A stretch of DNA of 64,000 bases from Fidelibacterota bacterium (GTDB taxonomy: Bacteria; Fidelibacterota; UBA8477; JABMPR01): NCBI GenBank assembly GCA_016845065.1, contig JAERTG010000095.1, positions 17,744-81,743 on the forward strand, in the 5' to 3' direction. A program made the position numbers and the translations under genes. The notes below the pieces were generated by a model. That model saw only the letters and a program-made list of their open reading frames with translations. It did not search any database and was not told the origin of the DNA. Below are positions 53,993 to 63,862 of the stretch, one piece after another (within the stretch, counting starts at the first letter, position 1; each line of letters opens with the position of its first letter).

Positions 53993-55021
53993 CTACTTAA
54001 CTTCCCAAACATCACCGCTGTAGAACAGGTCCTCTAATGTGCCTTTGCCCTTAACCTTGGTTACTTCCTTGATCTGCTCGACCATCATATCATCATAGGA
54101 TGGAGCATCCACAGCCCTCAATACACCAAAAGGTGTTGGATTGTTGTGATCAAAGGTCATTTCAAGAAGAAGATTGGTGATGATAGGATTGGTTTCATCA
54201 TGTACCAGGAGATCCTCTTCACTCCACTCCTGTCCAAGGTGGACAACCTTGGGATGGTTATCCTTCATGATGATTCCTTTGTCCTGTTCCTTACCAAAAA
54301 TCATGGGTTCACCATGAACGACAAATAAGGCATTATCAGGGCGAGTTGATTTGTTCTCAACATCTGCGAACTCGCCATCATTAAAAATGATGCAATTCTG
54401 ATAGACTTCTATAAATGCTGCCCCTTTGTGACGCTGTGCACGTTTGATGCTTTCCTGCAAACCTTTTGCATCCACATCCAAAGCTCGAGATATGAACGTG
54501 GCGTTGGCACCCAGTGCAACTGCACTTGGGTTAAAAGGTCTATCGATGGAGCCAAATGGTGAAGATTTGGTTTTTGCTCCCAGCAATGAGGTGGGAGAAT
54601 ACTGACCTTTGGTTAAACCATAGATGCGGTTGTTAAACAACATGATGTTCATATCAATGTTGCGTCGCAAAGCGTGGATCATGTGGTTTCCACCAATGGA
54701 AAATCCATCGCCATCACCTGTTATTACCCAGACAGCCAGTTCAGGATTGGCCAGTTTTACACCCGAAGCAATGGCAGGTGCACGACCGTGGATGGAGTGG
54801 AAGCCGTAAGTATCCATGTAATAGGGGAAACGGCTGGAGCAACCGATTCCAGATACGAAAGCATAATTCTCTTTTTTCACACCCATGACAGGTAGGGTTT
54901 TCTGCATATTTGCCAGAACCGAATAATCCCCACAACCTGGACACCATCTCACCTCGTTACCGGGGACAAAATCTTTCCTGGTTAGATTCAGATCTTGAAT
55001 ATCAACTTTAGTTTCACTCAT
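53993..55021 (-). CDS. korB: 2-oxoacid:ferredoxin oxidoreductase beta subunit (KorB type)
   Basis: The thiamine-diphosphate subunit, 342 residues. It has the cluster/ThDP-region motif CPGCGDYSVLANMQ near residues 28-41, GIGCSSRFPYYMDTYGFHSIHGRAPAIA (in parts: GIGCSSRF, YGFHSIHGR) near 59-85, and the ThDP motif GDGDGFSIGGNHMIHALRRN near 98-117. The substrate is most likely 2-oxoglutarate, because the alpha subunit is fused in the KorA way and no delta ferredoxin subunit gene is present. Pyruvate is less likely. ATG chosen. It lies 34 bases after korA. Confidence 0.92.
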   Translation of the reverse strand: MSETKVDIQDLNLTRKDFVPGNEVRWCPGCGDYSVLANMQKTLPVMGVKKENYAFVSGIGCSSRFPYYMDTYGFHSIHGRAPAIASGVKLANPELAVWVITGDGDGFSIGGNHMIHALRRNIDMNIMLFNNRIYGLTKGQYSPTSLLGAKTKSSPFGSIDRPFNPSAVALGANATFISRALDVDAKGLQESIKRAQRHKGAAFIEVYQNCIIFNDGEFADVENKSTRPDNALFVVHGEPMIFGKEQDKGIIMKDNHPKVVHLGQEWSEEDLLVHDETNPIITNLLLEMTFDHNNPTPFGVLRAVDAPSYDDMMVEQIKEVTKVKGKGTLEDLFYSGDVWEVK

Positions 55022-55055
55022 CTCACTATACCTTATCTATTCAATTGCTCGGGGA

Positions 55056-56894
55056 TTAACCGAGGATCTCGTTAATTTTTTCTTCAATTTCAGATGCACG
55101 GAAGGGTTCTCCCCTCACAATATTCAGTTGGTGAATTTCTCTGGCCAACTCACCTTTGAGAAGCATTGCCAGCTGACCTGAGTTAACCTCTGGAATGAGG
55201 ATTTCATCAAATTCATCACAAATAGCTTTTATATCTGATGGGAAAGGGCTGACCCAACGCAGGTGCAACTGGCTTACGGATAGCCCCTTTGCTCGAGCAC
55301 GATCGATGGCGACATGGATGGCACCATGGGTGCTACCCCATCCTACCACAAGGAGCTTACCCTTGGAATCACCATGAATTTCTGAGGGAGGAATTTCCTG
55401 TTTGATATTCTCAACTTTACGAGCCCTGATATCAGTCATAAGCTGATGGTTATCTGGATCCTGACTGACCATTCCAGTAATATTTTCTTTTTCAAGACCA
55501 CCTATACGGTGTTCCAGACCTTCAGTTCCTGGAATCGCCCAGGGTCGTGCTTCATTTTCATCACGAGAATAAGGCATAAATCCATCTTCACCACGATCTG
55601 AGGAATCGGGGTGATTTACTTCAATCTTTGGTAATTTTTTGGGGTCTGGAATTTGCCAAGGACCTGAACCCTGACCAAGATATCCATCTGACAATAAAAT
55701 GACTGGGGTCATATATTTCATGGCTACTCTTGCAGCTTCGAAGGCACATTCAAAGCAATCTGCTGGATCCTTCGCAGCAATTACTGGTATCTGAGCGTCA
55801 CTATTGCGACCATGAACAGCTTGCAGTAAATCTGATTGCTCCATCTTCGTGGGCATTCCTGTACTAGGTCCACCGCGTTGAACATTTACGATTACCAGTG
55901 GAAGTTCAGTAATAATTGCCAGTCCAATTGCTTCAGTCTTCAAAGCCATGCCGGGACCAGATGTTGTGGTAACTGCTAAATCACCAGCATAGGAAGCTCC
56001 AATTGCAGACGCAATACCTGCAATTTCATCCTCAGCCTGGAATGTTTTCACACCATGATTTCTGAGACTTGAAAGCGTGTGGAGGATTTCGCTGGCAGGT
56101 GTGATTGGGTAGGATCCCAAAAATAATTCCTTACCGGCTTTTTCAGCCGCTGTTACCAGACCATAGGCGACAGCAACATTACCAGTAATATTGCGATACT
56201 TACCCTTGGGTAAGTCAGCCTTCTCTACAGCATATGAAGTGGTGAATATTTCAGTGGTTTCACCATAATTGAACCCCGTTTTCATTGCAGTGATATTGGC
56301 TTCAGCAATGGATGGGTTGCTTTCGAATTTTTTTCTTAACCACTCTTCTGTGGGTTCAATTGGACGATTATACATCCAGAATAGAACACCTAAAGCAAAC
56401 ATGTTCTTGGTTCGCTCGATACCCTTGGAAGTCAGATCTGAACTCTCAAGAGCTATTTTTACCAACCTGGACATTTCAATACTGAAAACGGTAAAACCTT
56501 CTAAGGAACCATCCTCAAGTGGGTTGGTCTCCCAGCCAGCCATTTTGAGGTTCTTCGTTGTAAACGCATTGGAGTTGGCTAGAATGGTTCCACCCTTCTT
56601 CAAATCCCGCAGATGCACTTTGAGTGCAGCTGGATTCATAGCCACCAACGTATCTGGCAGGTCACCTGGAGTAAAGACTCGCTGTGATCCAAACATCAGC
56701 TGAAATGCACTGACACCAGCTAAAGTTCCAAGCGGGGCTCGGATCTCAGATGGATAATTGGGAATAGTTTTTAAGTCATTCCCGACAATGGCCGTGGCTT
56801 CAGTGAAGCGTGTGCCCGTTAATTGCATACCATCGCCAGAGTCTCCTGCAAAACGAATGGTTGCTTCATTGATACTAATTACTTTTTTCGCCAT
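55056..56894 (-). CDS. korA: 2-oxoacid:ferredoxin oxidoreductase alpha subunit with fused gamma domain (KorA type)
   Basis: A 612-residue chain. The N-terminal gamma domain (about 1-190) starts IRFAGDSGDGMQLTGTRF and includes ALGVLFWMYNRP. The alpha domain (about 205-610) has the pyrimidine-binding region GSYPITPASEIL near 262-273, GASYAGDLAVTTTSGPGMALK near 297-317 (in parts), and MPTKMEQSDLLQAVHGR near 349-365. The enzyme interconverts 2-oxoglutarate and succinyl-CoA with reduced ferredoxin and can run in either direction. AGGAG lies eight bases before the ATG. It heads the korA-korB-fumA-fumB operon. Confidence 0.92.
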   Translation of the reverse strand: MAKKVISINEATIRFAGDSGDGMQLTGTRFTEATAIVGNDLKTIPNYPSEIRAPLGTLAGVSAFQLMFGSQRVFTPGDLPDTLVAMNPAALKVHLRDLKKGGTILANSNAFTTKNLKMAGWETNPLEDGSLEGFTVFSIEMSRLVKIALESSDLTSKGIERTKNMFALGVLFWMYNRPIEPTEEWLRKKFESNPSIAEANITAMKTGFNYGETTEIFTTSYAVEKADLPKGKYRNITGNVAVAYGLVTAAEKAGKELFLGSYPITPASEILHTLSSLRNHGVKTFQAEDEIAGIASAIGASYAGDLAVTTTSGPGMALKTEAIGLAIITELPLVIVNVQRGGPSTGMPTKMEQSDLLQAVHGRNSDAQIPVIAAKDPADCFECAFEAARVAMKYMTPVILLSDGYLGQGSGPWQIPDPKKLPKIEVNHPDSSDRGEDGFMPYSRDENEARPWAIPGTEGLEHRIGGLEKENITGMVSQDPDNHQLMTDIRARKVENIKQEIPPSEIHGDSKGKLLVVGWGSTHGAIHVAIDRARAKGLSVSQLHLRWVSPFPSDIKAICDEFDEILIPEVNSGQLAMLLKGELAREIHQLNIVRGEPFRASEIEEKINEILG

Positions 56895-57175
56895 GAATAC
56901 GAACTCCTGATTAACGAAACTTGATATGGATTAAAATTGACTGATAAATCACTGGTTTAACTTACATGCTTCCAGGATTGATTCCCTGTGTTAACCTGTT
57001 TTCTTGAGGTGCATTTGGATGCAAATCCAGGCCTGAATATCGCGGCTCATTCATAAGCAAAAACTAATGTCCACCTTGGCCTAAAACAATGCTGAATGAT
57101 ATCTGACACCATTTATTTTTCACAAGTATTAGACAAAGCAACTATTGAGCCGTATTACCTATTTATCCTCAAATT
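56895..57175. other. Intergenic region between korA and the LonB gene
   Basis: These 281 bases must contain the korA promoter on the minus strand and the 3' end of the leftward Lon gene's upstream neighbourhood. I see no gene, terminator or riboswitch. A small dyad ATTTG-GATG-CAAAT is present near 57013. Confidence 0.35.
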
Positions 57176-59566
57176 CTATTGCGTTTTTTTCAGCTCCTGA
57201 CCTTTTGAGAAATACTTTTTGAGCTGACTTTGTGCCTCTCCAAAAACCGTGCGCGCAGGGAAATTTCCATGCCTGTTGAGAGTCCCAGCTTTCACTCCTG
57301 TGAGAATCTCGATACCTTCAGAGATAGTCTGAACCGACCAGATGTTAAACTTTCCAGCTTTTACTGCAGCCTGAAGATCCGGCATTAGCATGAGATGATC
57401 TACATTTGCTTCAGGAATCAACACTCCCTGGTCTCCTGTTAATCCTCTAAGCTCACAGAGGTGGAAGAAGCCTTCTATTTTCTCGTTTACACCGCCAATG
57501 GCCTGAATCTCACCCCACTGATTTACGGACCCGGTAACTGCAATCCCCTGCTGGATGGGGATGCCTGATAAAGCGGAGAGTATTACATATATTTCTGTGG
57601 AACTGGCACTATCTCCATCAATACCACCATAGGATTGTTCAAAAGTCAATGTGATGGTCACCGATAAGGGGAAATTTTGGGCAAAGGTCTGCCCAAAAAA
57701 GCCATTGATGATCAGATTGCCCTTGTCATATGTTTTGCCAGAAAGTTTCGCTTCACGCTCCACTGAAATGATGCCTGGTTCACCCATATAAGTGGTAGCA
57801 GTTATTCTAGATGGTTTCCCAAATGAGTTATCACCCATGGAGTACACTGCCAAACCATTTATTTGACCAACCCGCTCACCTTTAACATCGATCATCAGGC
57901 TTTCACTTTCAATATTTTCCCAGACTTTCTCCTCATAGAGACTTCCACGAAAACGTTTTTCTGAAATGGCTTTACGAACATCTTCCCCCTGTACTTGACG
58001 ATGCTTCTGTTTTTTAGCCCAATATGCTGATTCTGTTATCAGGCCAACCAGAGTCCCAAACTGGAGGGAGAGCTTGCTTTTGTCACCGGCTAATCTCGAG
58101 CTGTAAACAATAACCTGGGTTGCTGCCTGAGACGTAAAGTGAGGTGATTTGCTTTCACGACATACCTTGGCAATAAACTGACACAAAAGATGTTCATTTT
58201 CAGCGTTACGATTGACTTCATAATCAAAATCTGCTCGAACTTTGAATGTCTTATTAAATGCATCATCCACTTCCTGGAGATAATGAAAATGATCTGATCG
58301 ACCGAGTAGAATGACATTTAAATCCAAAGGGATGGGCTCAGGCTGCAGTGAGGTCGTTGCATTCAGTCCATATTGCTCATTTACGTCTTCAATTTGCAAT
58401 GATTTGTTCTTCAGAGTACGCTTCAAGTACTCCCAGACATTGGCACCCTGGAGAACATTCTGAATATCCAGAATGAGAAATCCGCCATTAGCCTGCAACA
58501 TGGCTCCTGAGCTAATCATGGTATAATCACTATACCAGCCTCCCATGACAGCTTCTTTACCAATTCTACCAAACAGGTTGTAGTATGATGGATTGGTGTC
58601 AACGATTACAGGGGCTCCCTTCTGACGGCAATTATCCACCAGCAGGTTGACCTTATATCTTTGCATTAATGCTTGTTGACTCTGTAGGGGAGATGGAGCT
58701 TCCTCATTTTCTGAGGCATTATCCATGCCGACAAATTCCTGAACATGCTCTGCAATATCATCTCTGACTGCCTCGAGATATTTTATTAGACACGGGTGGT
58801 CCGAATAATTTTCTAATAATCGCCCAATTCGGTGTTCCACAGACTCCAAAGCTATTTTTTCCTGGAGTGATTCTACAATATCCGAGCGTTCTTCCTCCAA
58901 TTCCGCCATATCACGGAGTGCTTCTCGTAGATGTTCCTGGATGAGATTAATTTTTTCATTGATAATGGCCAGCTCTTCCTCTGAAAGGGCAGAGATATCA
59001 GCCTCATCCATTGGTTTGCCATCTTTTAGCGGGATGGTTTGAAAACCAGCCTGAGTCATATTCAATTGAATATCCTGCTCAGAAGCCTGTGCATTTACAG
59101 CGGCAATTATTTCCTCTCGACCTGTATCAAACTCAGCTGTAATATCTTTTATTCGTTTAGTATAAATGTCACCGGTGAAAACCTTCGGAAGATCAATGCT
59201 CAGACTGGTGATCAATCGTTTCATTTGCTTAGCAAATTTATTACCCTGACCAGCAGGTAACTTGAAAACCCTTGGTCGGTATTCATCTCGGAAATTGAAC
59301 ACAACTATCCAGTCTGGTGGAACAGGCTTATTGGCGGCAAACTTTTCAACAAGACTTTTTACTATAGCACTCTTACCAGTCCCTGGAACACCACCGACAA
59401 ACACATTATACCCAGGTGCTAATAGCTCCAGACCAAATTGAAGTGCCCGAACGGCGCGTTCCTGGCCAATCACCTTATTCAGACTGGCAAGCTCTCCAGT
59501 GGATCTAAATTGTAGCGCTTCATCGTTGGTAGTTCTGCAAAGATCCTTTGCGGTCAGTTTTGTCAT
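57176..59566 (-). CDS. LonB-like ATP-dependent protease (AAA_32 family)
   Basis: A 796-residue ATP-dependent protease of the bacterial 'putative Lon' type. The P-loop GGVPGTGKSAIV lies near residues 58-69. A long helical insertion with several coiled-coil stretches follows (about 120-290), then the AAA_32 part, LQANGGFLILDIQNVLQ near 355-371 (Walker B). The protease domain is C-terminal: the catalytic serine is in DGDSASSTEIY (about 653), and the lysine in GGVNEKIEGFFH (about 697). Membrane segments are absent, unlike archaeal LonB. Not the housekeeping Lon: the N-terminal LON substrate domain is missing. AGGATGAG precedes the ATG. Monocistronic. Confidence 0.88.
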   Translation of the reverse strand: MTKLTAKDLCRTTNDEALQFRSTGELASLNKVIGQERAVRALQFGLELLAPGYNVFVGGVPGTGKSAIVKSLVEKFAANKPVPPDWIVVFNFRDEYRPRVFKLPAGQGNKFAKQMKRLITSLSIDLPKVFTGDIYTKRIKDITAEFDTGREEIIAAVNAQASEQDIQLNMTQAGFQTIPLKDGKPMDEADISALSEEELAIINEKINLIQEHLREALRDMAELEEERSDIVESLQEKIALESVEHRIGRLLENYSDHPCLIKYLEAVRDDIAEHVQEFVGMDNASENEEAPSPLQSQQALMQRYKVNLLVDNCRQKGAPVIVDTNPSYYNLFGRIGKEAVMGGWYSDYTMISSGAMLQANGGFLILDIQNVLQGANVWEYLKRTLKNKSLQIEDVNEQYGLNATTSLQPEPIPLDLNVILLGRSDHFHYLQEVDDAFNKTFKVRADFDYEVNRNAENEHLLCQFIAKVCRESKSPHFTSQAATQVIVYSSRLAGDKSKLSLQFGTLVGLITESAYWAKKQKHRQVQGEDVRKAISEKRFRGSLYEEKVWENIESESLMIDVKGERVGQINGLAVYSMGDNSFGKPSRITATTYMGEPGIISVEREAKLSGKTYDKGNLIINGFFGQTFAQNFPLSVTITLTFEQSYGGIDGDSASSTEIYVILSALSGIPIQQGIAVTGSVNQWGEIQAIGGVNEKIEGFFHLCELRGLTGDQGVLIPEANVDHLMLMPDLQAAVKAGKFNIWSVQTISEGIEILTGVKAGTLNRHGNFPARTVFGEAQSQLKKYFSKGQELKKTQ

Positions 59567-59852
59567 AATCTCATCCTGATCATATTTTTTGAATCCAGCT
59601 ATTTCACTGAACTATTTGTAACTTATCACGTATTTATTTTGAATCTACGGTGCCCAAGATAAGCAATTTCAGCATTGTTACTGCCTTAAAATCAAGTCTC
59701 CTCTAAGGAATTACAAAACGATTTGATAGGCTCGGGAATTTCGGTGATATCGCTCTGATCACCTTCTCTCACTTCACGCGAGAGATTGCTGAAAAAAGTC
59801 TACTAATCAGCTTCATTCCGAATACATTTTCTGAGCCATTAAAGGGGAATTT
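59567..59852. other. Divergent intergenic region between the LonB gene and the aldehyde dehydrogenase gene
   Basis: These 286 bases hold promoters in both directions. A dyad GGTGAT-N9-ATCACC is visible near 59742-59762. No gene is supported. Confidence 0.35.
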
Positions 59853-61400
59853 ATGTCAACGCTCATACATACCGAAGCATTCAATCCAGCTACTGGTGAG
59901 TCCTTGGGTCAGATCCCGCAAAACACACTGGAGGATATCCAGCATGCGGTTTCGCGAATCCGCAAAGCTCAATCAAAATGGGCTGATTATTCCTTTTCGG
60001 AGCGAGGTAAGCATTTGAGAAAAATGCAACAGCATCTGGTAGAACATGGTGAGGAATATGCCAAAATAATTTCTGCTGATAATGGCAAGACTTTGACTGA
60101 TGCTTACATAACAGAAATCTCCTCCGCTGTAATTGCTTTTGATTATTATATCAAGCATTCTCCGCGCGTACTTAGAGAGCGTCGAGTCAAAGGTTCCCAC
60201 ATCTTCTCACTATTCACACGTAACCGATTACAGCGTGTTCCTCGGGGAGTTATTGGAATTATTTCTCCCTGGAATTACCCTCTCGCAATTCCCATGCATG
60301 AAATCCTCATGGCTCTCATGTCTGGCAATGGTCTGATCTATAAAGCTGCCTCAGAAACCCAAATGGTAGCGCAGGTTATCCAAAAGATCGTGGATGCTGG
60401 GGAGCTGCCTCAGGATCTCTTTGTCCAGGTAAATGTTCCAGGTCGAGTTGCTGGAGATGCTTTTCTAAATGCCGGGGTTGATAAATTATTCTTTACTGGA
60501 AGTGTTCCAGTCGGCAAAACTCTCATGAAAAAAGCTGCTGAATCACTCACACCACTCTCACTTGAGCTGGGTGGAAATGACGCCATGATTGTTTGTGCCG
60601 AGGCAAACCTGAAAAAGGCTGTCAATGGTGCGATCTGGGCTGGTTTATCTAATTCTGGTCAGAGTTGTGCTGGAGTTGAACGTATTTATGTACATCGTGA
60701 AGTCTACAAGCCTTTCCTGAAATTGCTTAAGAAAAAGGTCCAGAAGTTACGTGTGGGTCAACCTGATCTAAAAGACACGCATATTGGCACGATGACAACT
60801 TCCAAACAACATGACGCAGTCCGAAATATGCTGGAGGAAGCCATCGCTCAAGGCGCTGTGGTTGAAGCGATGTCGCAAATCGATGAGAACACTGACCAGG
60901 CACTTCCCGCTACTATCCTAACAGAAGTGAATCAGGGTATGCGGGTCATGAAAGAAGAGACCTTTGGTCCCGTGATTGGTGTCATGTCTTTCAAAAGTAT
61001 TGAGGAAGCAATTCAGCTTGCCAATGATTCAGATCTTGGGTTAACGGCTTCCATCTGGACCAAGAATCACAGACTGGGACGGAAAATTGCTACCCAACTT
61101 CAAGCTGGCGTCGTAACAATTAACAGTCATCTCATATCACATGGCATACCAAATTTACCCTGGGGTGGTTTTAAGCAAAGCGGTATCGGACGAACTCACG
61201 GAGAGCTCGGTTTATTGGAAATGACCGAGGCCCGGATAGTTGTAAACGACTACTTCCCGCTGAATAAGCAATTCCACTGGACTCCCGTTCCAGGGTTTGT
61301 ATATCGTCGCTGGGTCGGGTTCGCCATGATGATTGGTGGAACGTGGTCCTGGAAGCTAAAAGGGTTGCTGAAACTCATTTTTGGATTCAGGCGACTATGA
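59853..61400 (+). CDS. Aldehyde dehydrogenase family protein
   Basis: A 515-residue NAD(P)-dependent aldehyde dehydrogenase. It has the NAD site ISPWNYPLAIPMHEI near residues 138-152, FFTGSVPVGK near 212-221, the general-base glutamate in LELGGNDAMIV near 239-249 and the catalytic cysteine in SGQSCAGVERIYV near 274-286. EETFGPVIGVMSF near 368-380 completes the fold. A C-terminal extension of about 40 residues (PGFVYRRWVGFAMMIGG) is hydrophobic and may attach it to the membrane, as in fatty-aldehyde dehydrogenases. AAGGGG lies six bases before the ATG. The substrate is unknown; a long-chain aldehyde would fit that tail and the nearby acyl-CoA synthetase. Confidence 0.88.
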   Translation: MSTLIHTEAFNPATGESLGQIPQNTLEDIQHAVSRIRKAQSKWADYSFSERGKHLRKMQQHLVEHGEEYAKIISADNGKTLTDAYITEISSAVIAFDYYIKHSPRVLRERRVKGSHIFSLFTRNRLQRVPRGVIGIISPWNYPLAIPMHEILMALMSGNGLIYKAASETQMVAQVIQKIVDAGELPQDLFVQVNVPGRVAGDAFLNAGVDKLFFTGSVPVGKTLMKKAAESLTPLSLELGGNDAMIVCAEANLKKAVNGAIWAGLSNSGQSCAGVERIYVHREVYKPFLKLLKKKVQKLRVGQPDLKDTHIGTMTTSKQHDAVRNMLEEAIAQGAVVEAMSQIDENTDQALPATILTEVNQGMRVMKEETFGPVIGVMSFKSIEEAIQLANDSDLGLTASIWTKNHRLGRKIATQLQAGVVTINSHLISHGIPNLPWGGFKQSGIGRTHGELGLLEMTEARIVVNDYFPLNKQFHWTPVPGFVYRRWVGFAMMIGGTWSWKLKGLLKLIFGFRRL

Positions 61401-61441
61401 TTGCATAGAGTTTAACACCTTATACCGTCACCCTGGAGCAC

Positions 61442-61846
61442 CTACCAGATTGCCAGCACTGCTCCCATCATTAAGAGACCTACCAGATACATTCCAGAAT
61501 TGATAAACCAGAGAAGCATGGAACGCATTTCAAAGGCATGATTCACACCAAAAGTTAAGCCGGTAAATCCCAGCCACATGAAGAGTCCGAGAAGGAGTCC
61601 ACCTCCCAGACTTGCAGTGCCTGTCCATGCGAGGACATTGGCCATGAAAAACGCCATGAAAAATGAGTTCAAGATGGCAACTACATAAGGTGGCATCATG
61701 TTCTTGCCTTCAATATCTTCCATTTTAATCCCAGTAGCTTCCATCCAGGGCTTGCCAAACAACGGACCATACCAAAGGGCTCCTAATGCCATATTGGCAA
61801 TAACCAGTACTGCGATTGCTATCCAATTCACATCAAAAGTAAGCAT
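61442..61846 (-). CDS. DUF1761 membrane protein
   Basis: A 134-residue protein with four membrane helices (about 7-25, 48-68, 76-97 and 108-130). The start MLTFDVNWIAIAVLVIANM and the following ALWYGPLFGKPWM are the DUF1761 hallmark. I chose the ATG at 61846, which has AAGGAG seven to eight bases upstream; the frame is open to 61897. No function is known for the family. It is convergent with the aldehyde dehydrogenase gene. Confidence 0.8.
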   Translation of the reverse strand: MLTFDVNWIAIAVLVIANMALGALWYGPLFGKPWMEATGIKMEDIEGKNMMPPYVVAILNSFFMAFFMANVLAWTGTASLGGGLLLGLFMWLGFTGLTFGVNHAFEMRSMLLWFINSGMYLVGLLMMGAVLAIW

Positions 61847-61965
61847 TGAACATCTCCTTTTCTTGTGGGGATTTATCACCCCAAAACAAATCACCATGAC
61901 TTAATTTGTCACAATTTGGGAAAATTGAGATTGGAATCCACCATTTTTTTAGCACCTGCTAAGGA

Positions 61966-63750
61966 TTAATGCTTGTGATACATCGTCTCTATAAGTGCTT
62001 TGAACTTATCATTGATCTGCTTGCGCTTGAGTTTCAGAGTTGGTGTTATTTCGCCGCCCTCCTGGGTGAAGGGTTTCGCCATGAGTCTGAATTTCTTAAT
62101 AGTTTCATAGTTGGCCAGTTTTTTTGATTGCGCTTCAATACGCTCCCTGAAAAACTCGATAACATGGGGATGAGCAATCAGCTCTTCATTGTTCTGAAAT
62201 TGTATTTTCTTTTTGTGAGCCCAGGCTTCCAGGCTTTCAAATGCAGGTACAATTAATGCGCTTACAAAGTTGCGTTTGTCCCCAATGGCAATGATCTGAT
62301 CAATAAAAAAATCTTTACCTATCAGTTTTTCGATATTCTGGGGAGCGATATTTTTACCTCCCGAAGTGATAATCAAATCCTTGATACGATCAGTAATTTT
62401 AAGGAAACCATCCTCATCGAATTCACCGACATCACCTGTCTTGAACCAGCCATCTATTATACTTTCAGCTGTAGCTTCAGGATTATTGTAATAACCCTTC
62501 ATCACCTGCGGACCTTTAACTTGAATTTCTCCACTCTCCGCAATTCTAACTTCACACCCTGGAACAAGTTTTCCAACTGTGCCAAATTTGAAATTTTCAG
62601 GTGTATTATATGAAATCATGGGAGAAGTCTCTGTCAGACCATATCCCTGGCAAATAAGTAAACCACAGGCCAGAAAGAATTCCTCAATACTCTTATCCAG
62701 TGGTGCACCACCTGCAGAAAAGAAATTTTTATCTCCACCCACGACGGCTCTTACTTTGGACAAAACTAATTTGTCTAAAACCTTGTATTTCATCAGCAGA
62801 CCAGATGGTATTGGCTGTTTTCTGAAGAATAGATTGTTGTATGAAGTCCCCGTGGCAATCGCTTTTGTAAACAGGAATCGTTTAATGACTGAAGCATCCT
62901 CCTGCGAGTTCATAACTGCAGCATAGATCTTTTCGTAAAGTCTGGGAACGGATACCATAGCCGTAGGTTTGACTTCCTGGAGGGTTTCAATTACCTGTTT
63001 TGGGTCTTCCAGATAAGTCTGAATAGCACCTTTGAGATACACATAATATGACCACATACGCTCATAAACATGGCTCAGGGGTAGAAAGCATAGAGATACA
63101 TCCTTGTGGCTTACGTTGAAATTTGCGTCCACGCATTCAAATTGATGAAACAAATTTCCATGAGATAGCATGACACCTTTGGGATGCCCAGTTGTTCCAG
63201 AAGTATAGATAATGGTAGTGACATCATCGCTCTTGATTTTTCCTGAACGGAGATTCATCTCCTGGATTAATTTCTCCTGATCCTGGACGTTTAGAAAATC
63301 CCTGAAATAAACGGAGAATTCTTTATCGATTTCAATGGCTGGGTCGAATGAAACCACCTGAAGTGGATGAGCATCCTTATGAATGGTGGCGAGATTCGAA
63401 TACTGCTCCAGATTTCCACAATAAATCAGCCTTATGCCTGCATCCTGGATGATGTATCTAGCCTGATCCAGCGTATTGGTGGCATAAATGGGTACTGAGA
63501 TGGCCCCCACCATTATACAGGCGAGATCACTCACTGCCCACTCATAGCGATTGGCAGAATAAACACCTACTGAATCACCCTTTTTCACACCGGATTGTAT
63601 CATGGCACAGGCTAGATTGTTGATCTTCTCACCAAACTCTTTATAAGTCAGGGATGCCCAGCCATCTCCAATCTTAAATCTAAGTGCTGTATTTTCTCCA
63701 TATTCTGCAATTTTAATGGTGATCATCTGTCCGATATGATCATAGTTCAT
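61966..63750 (-). CDS. Long-chain acyl-CoA synthetase (AMP-forming)
   Basis: A 594-residue adenylate-forming enzyme. It activates fatty acids to acyl-CoA via acyl-AMP. It has the P-loop motif TIIYTSGTTGHPKG near residues 180-193, GYGLTETSP near 367-375 (A5), DGWFKTGDVGEFDEDGFL near 433-450 (A7, with the aspartate), and DRIKDLIITSGGKNIAP near 453-469 (A8). The last 50 residues end in KLKRKQINDKF. I chose the ATG at 63750, with GGAAG five bases upstream, over the TTG at 63762. The length and N-terminus match the FadD15-type group. Confidence 0.92.
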   Translation of the reverse strand: MNYDHIGQMITIKIAEYGENTALRFKIGDGWASLTYKEFGEKINNLACAMIQSGVKKGDSVGVYSANRYEWAVSDLACIMVGAISVPIYATNTLDQARYIIQDAGIRLIYCGNLEQYSNLATIHKDAHPLQVVSFDPAIEIDKEFSVYFRDFLNVQDQEKLIQEMNLRSGKIKSDDVTTIIYTSGTTGHPKGVMLSHGNLFHQFECVDANFNVSHKDVSLCFLPLSHVYERMWSYYVYLKGAIQTYLEDPKQVIETLQEVKPTAMVSVPRLYEKIYAAVMNSQEDASVIKRFLFTKAIATGTSYNNLFFRKQPIPSGLLMKYKVLDKLVLSKVRAVVGGDKNFFSAGGAPLDKSIEEFFLACGLLICQGYGLTETSPMISYNTPENFKFGTVGKLVPGCEVRIAESGEIQVKGPQVMKGYYNNPEATAESIIDGWFKTGDVGEFDEDGFLKITDRIKDLIITSGGKNIAPQNIEKLIGKDFFIDQIIAIGDKRNFVSALIVPAFESLEAWAHKKKIQFQNNEELIAHPHVIEFFRERIEAQSKKLANYETIKKFRLMAKPFTQEGGEITPTLKLKRKQINDKFKALIETMYHKH

Positions 63751-63862
63751 TGGTTCTTCCAATTCTTTTTGGGAAATTGATAATTTTTACTGAATTTACA
63801 TTGGTTGTGTTCTATGCAAACTGAGGCATTTCCATTCTGGTCATCCTGCCTTTGTCTCTGAA

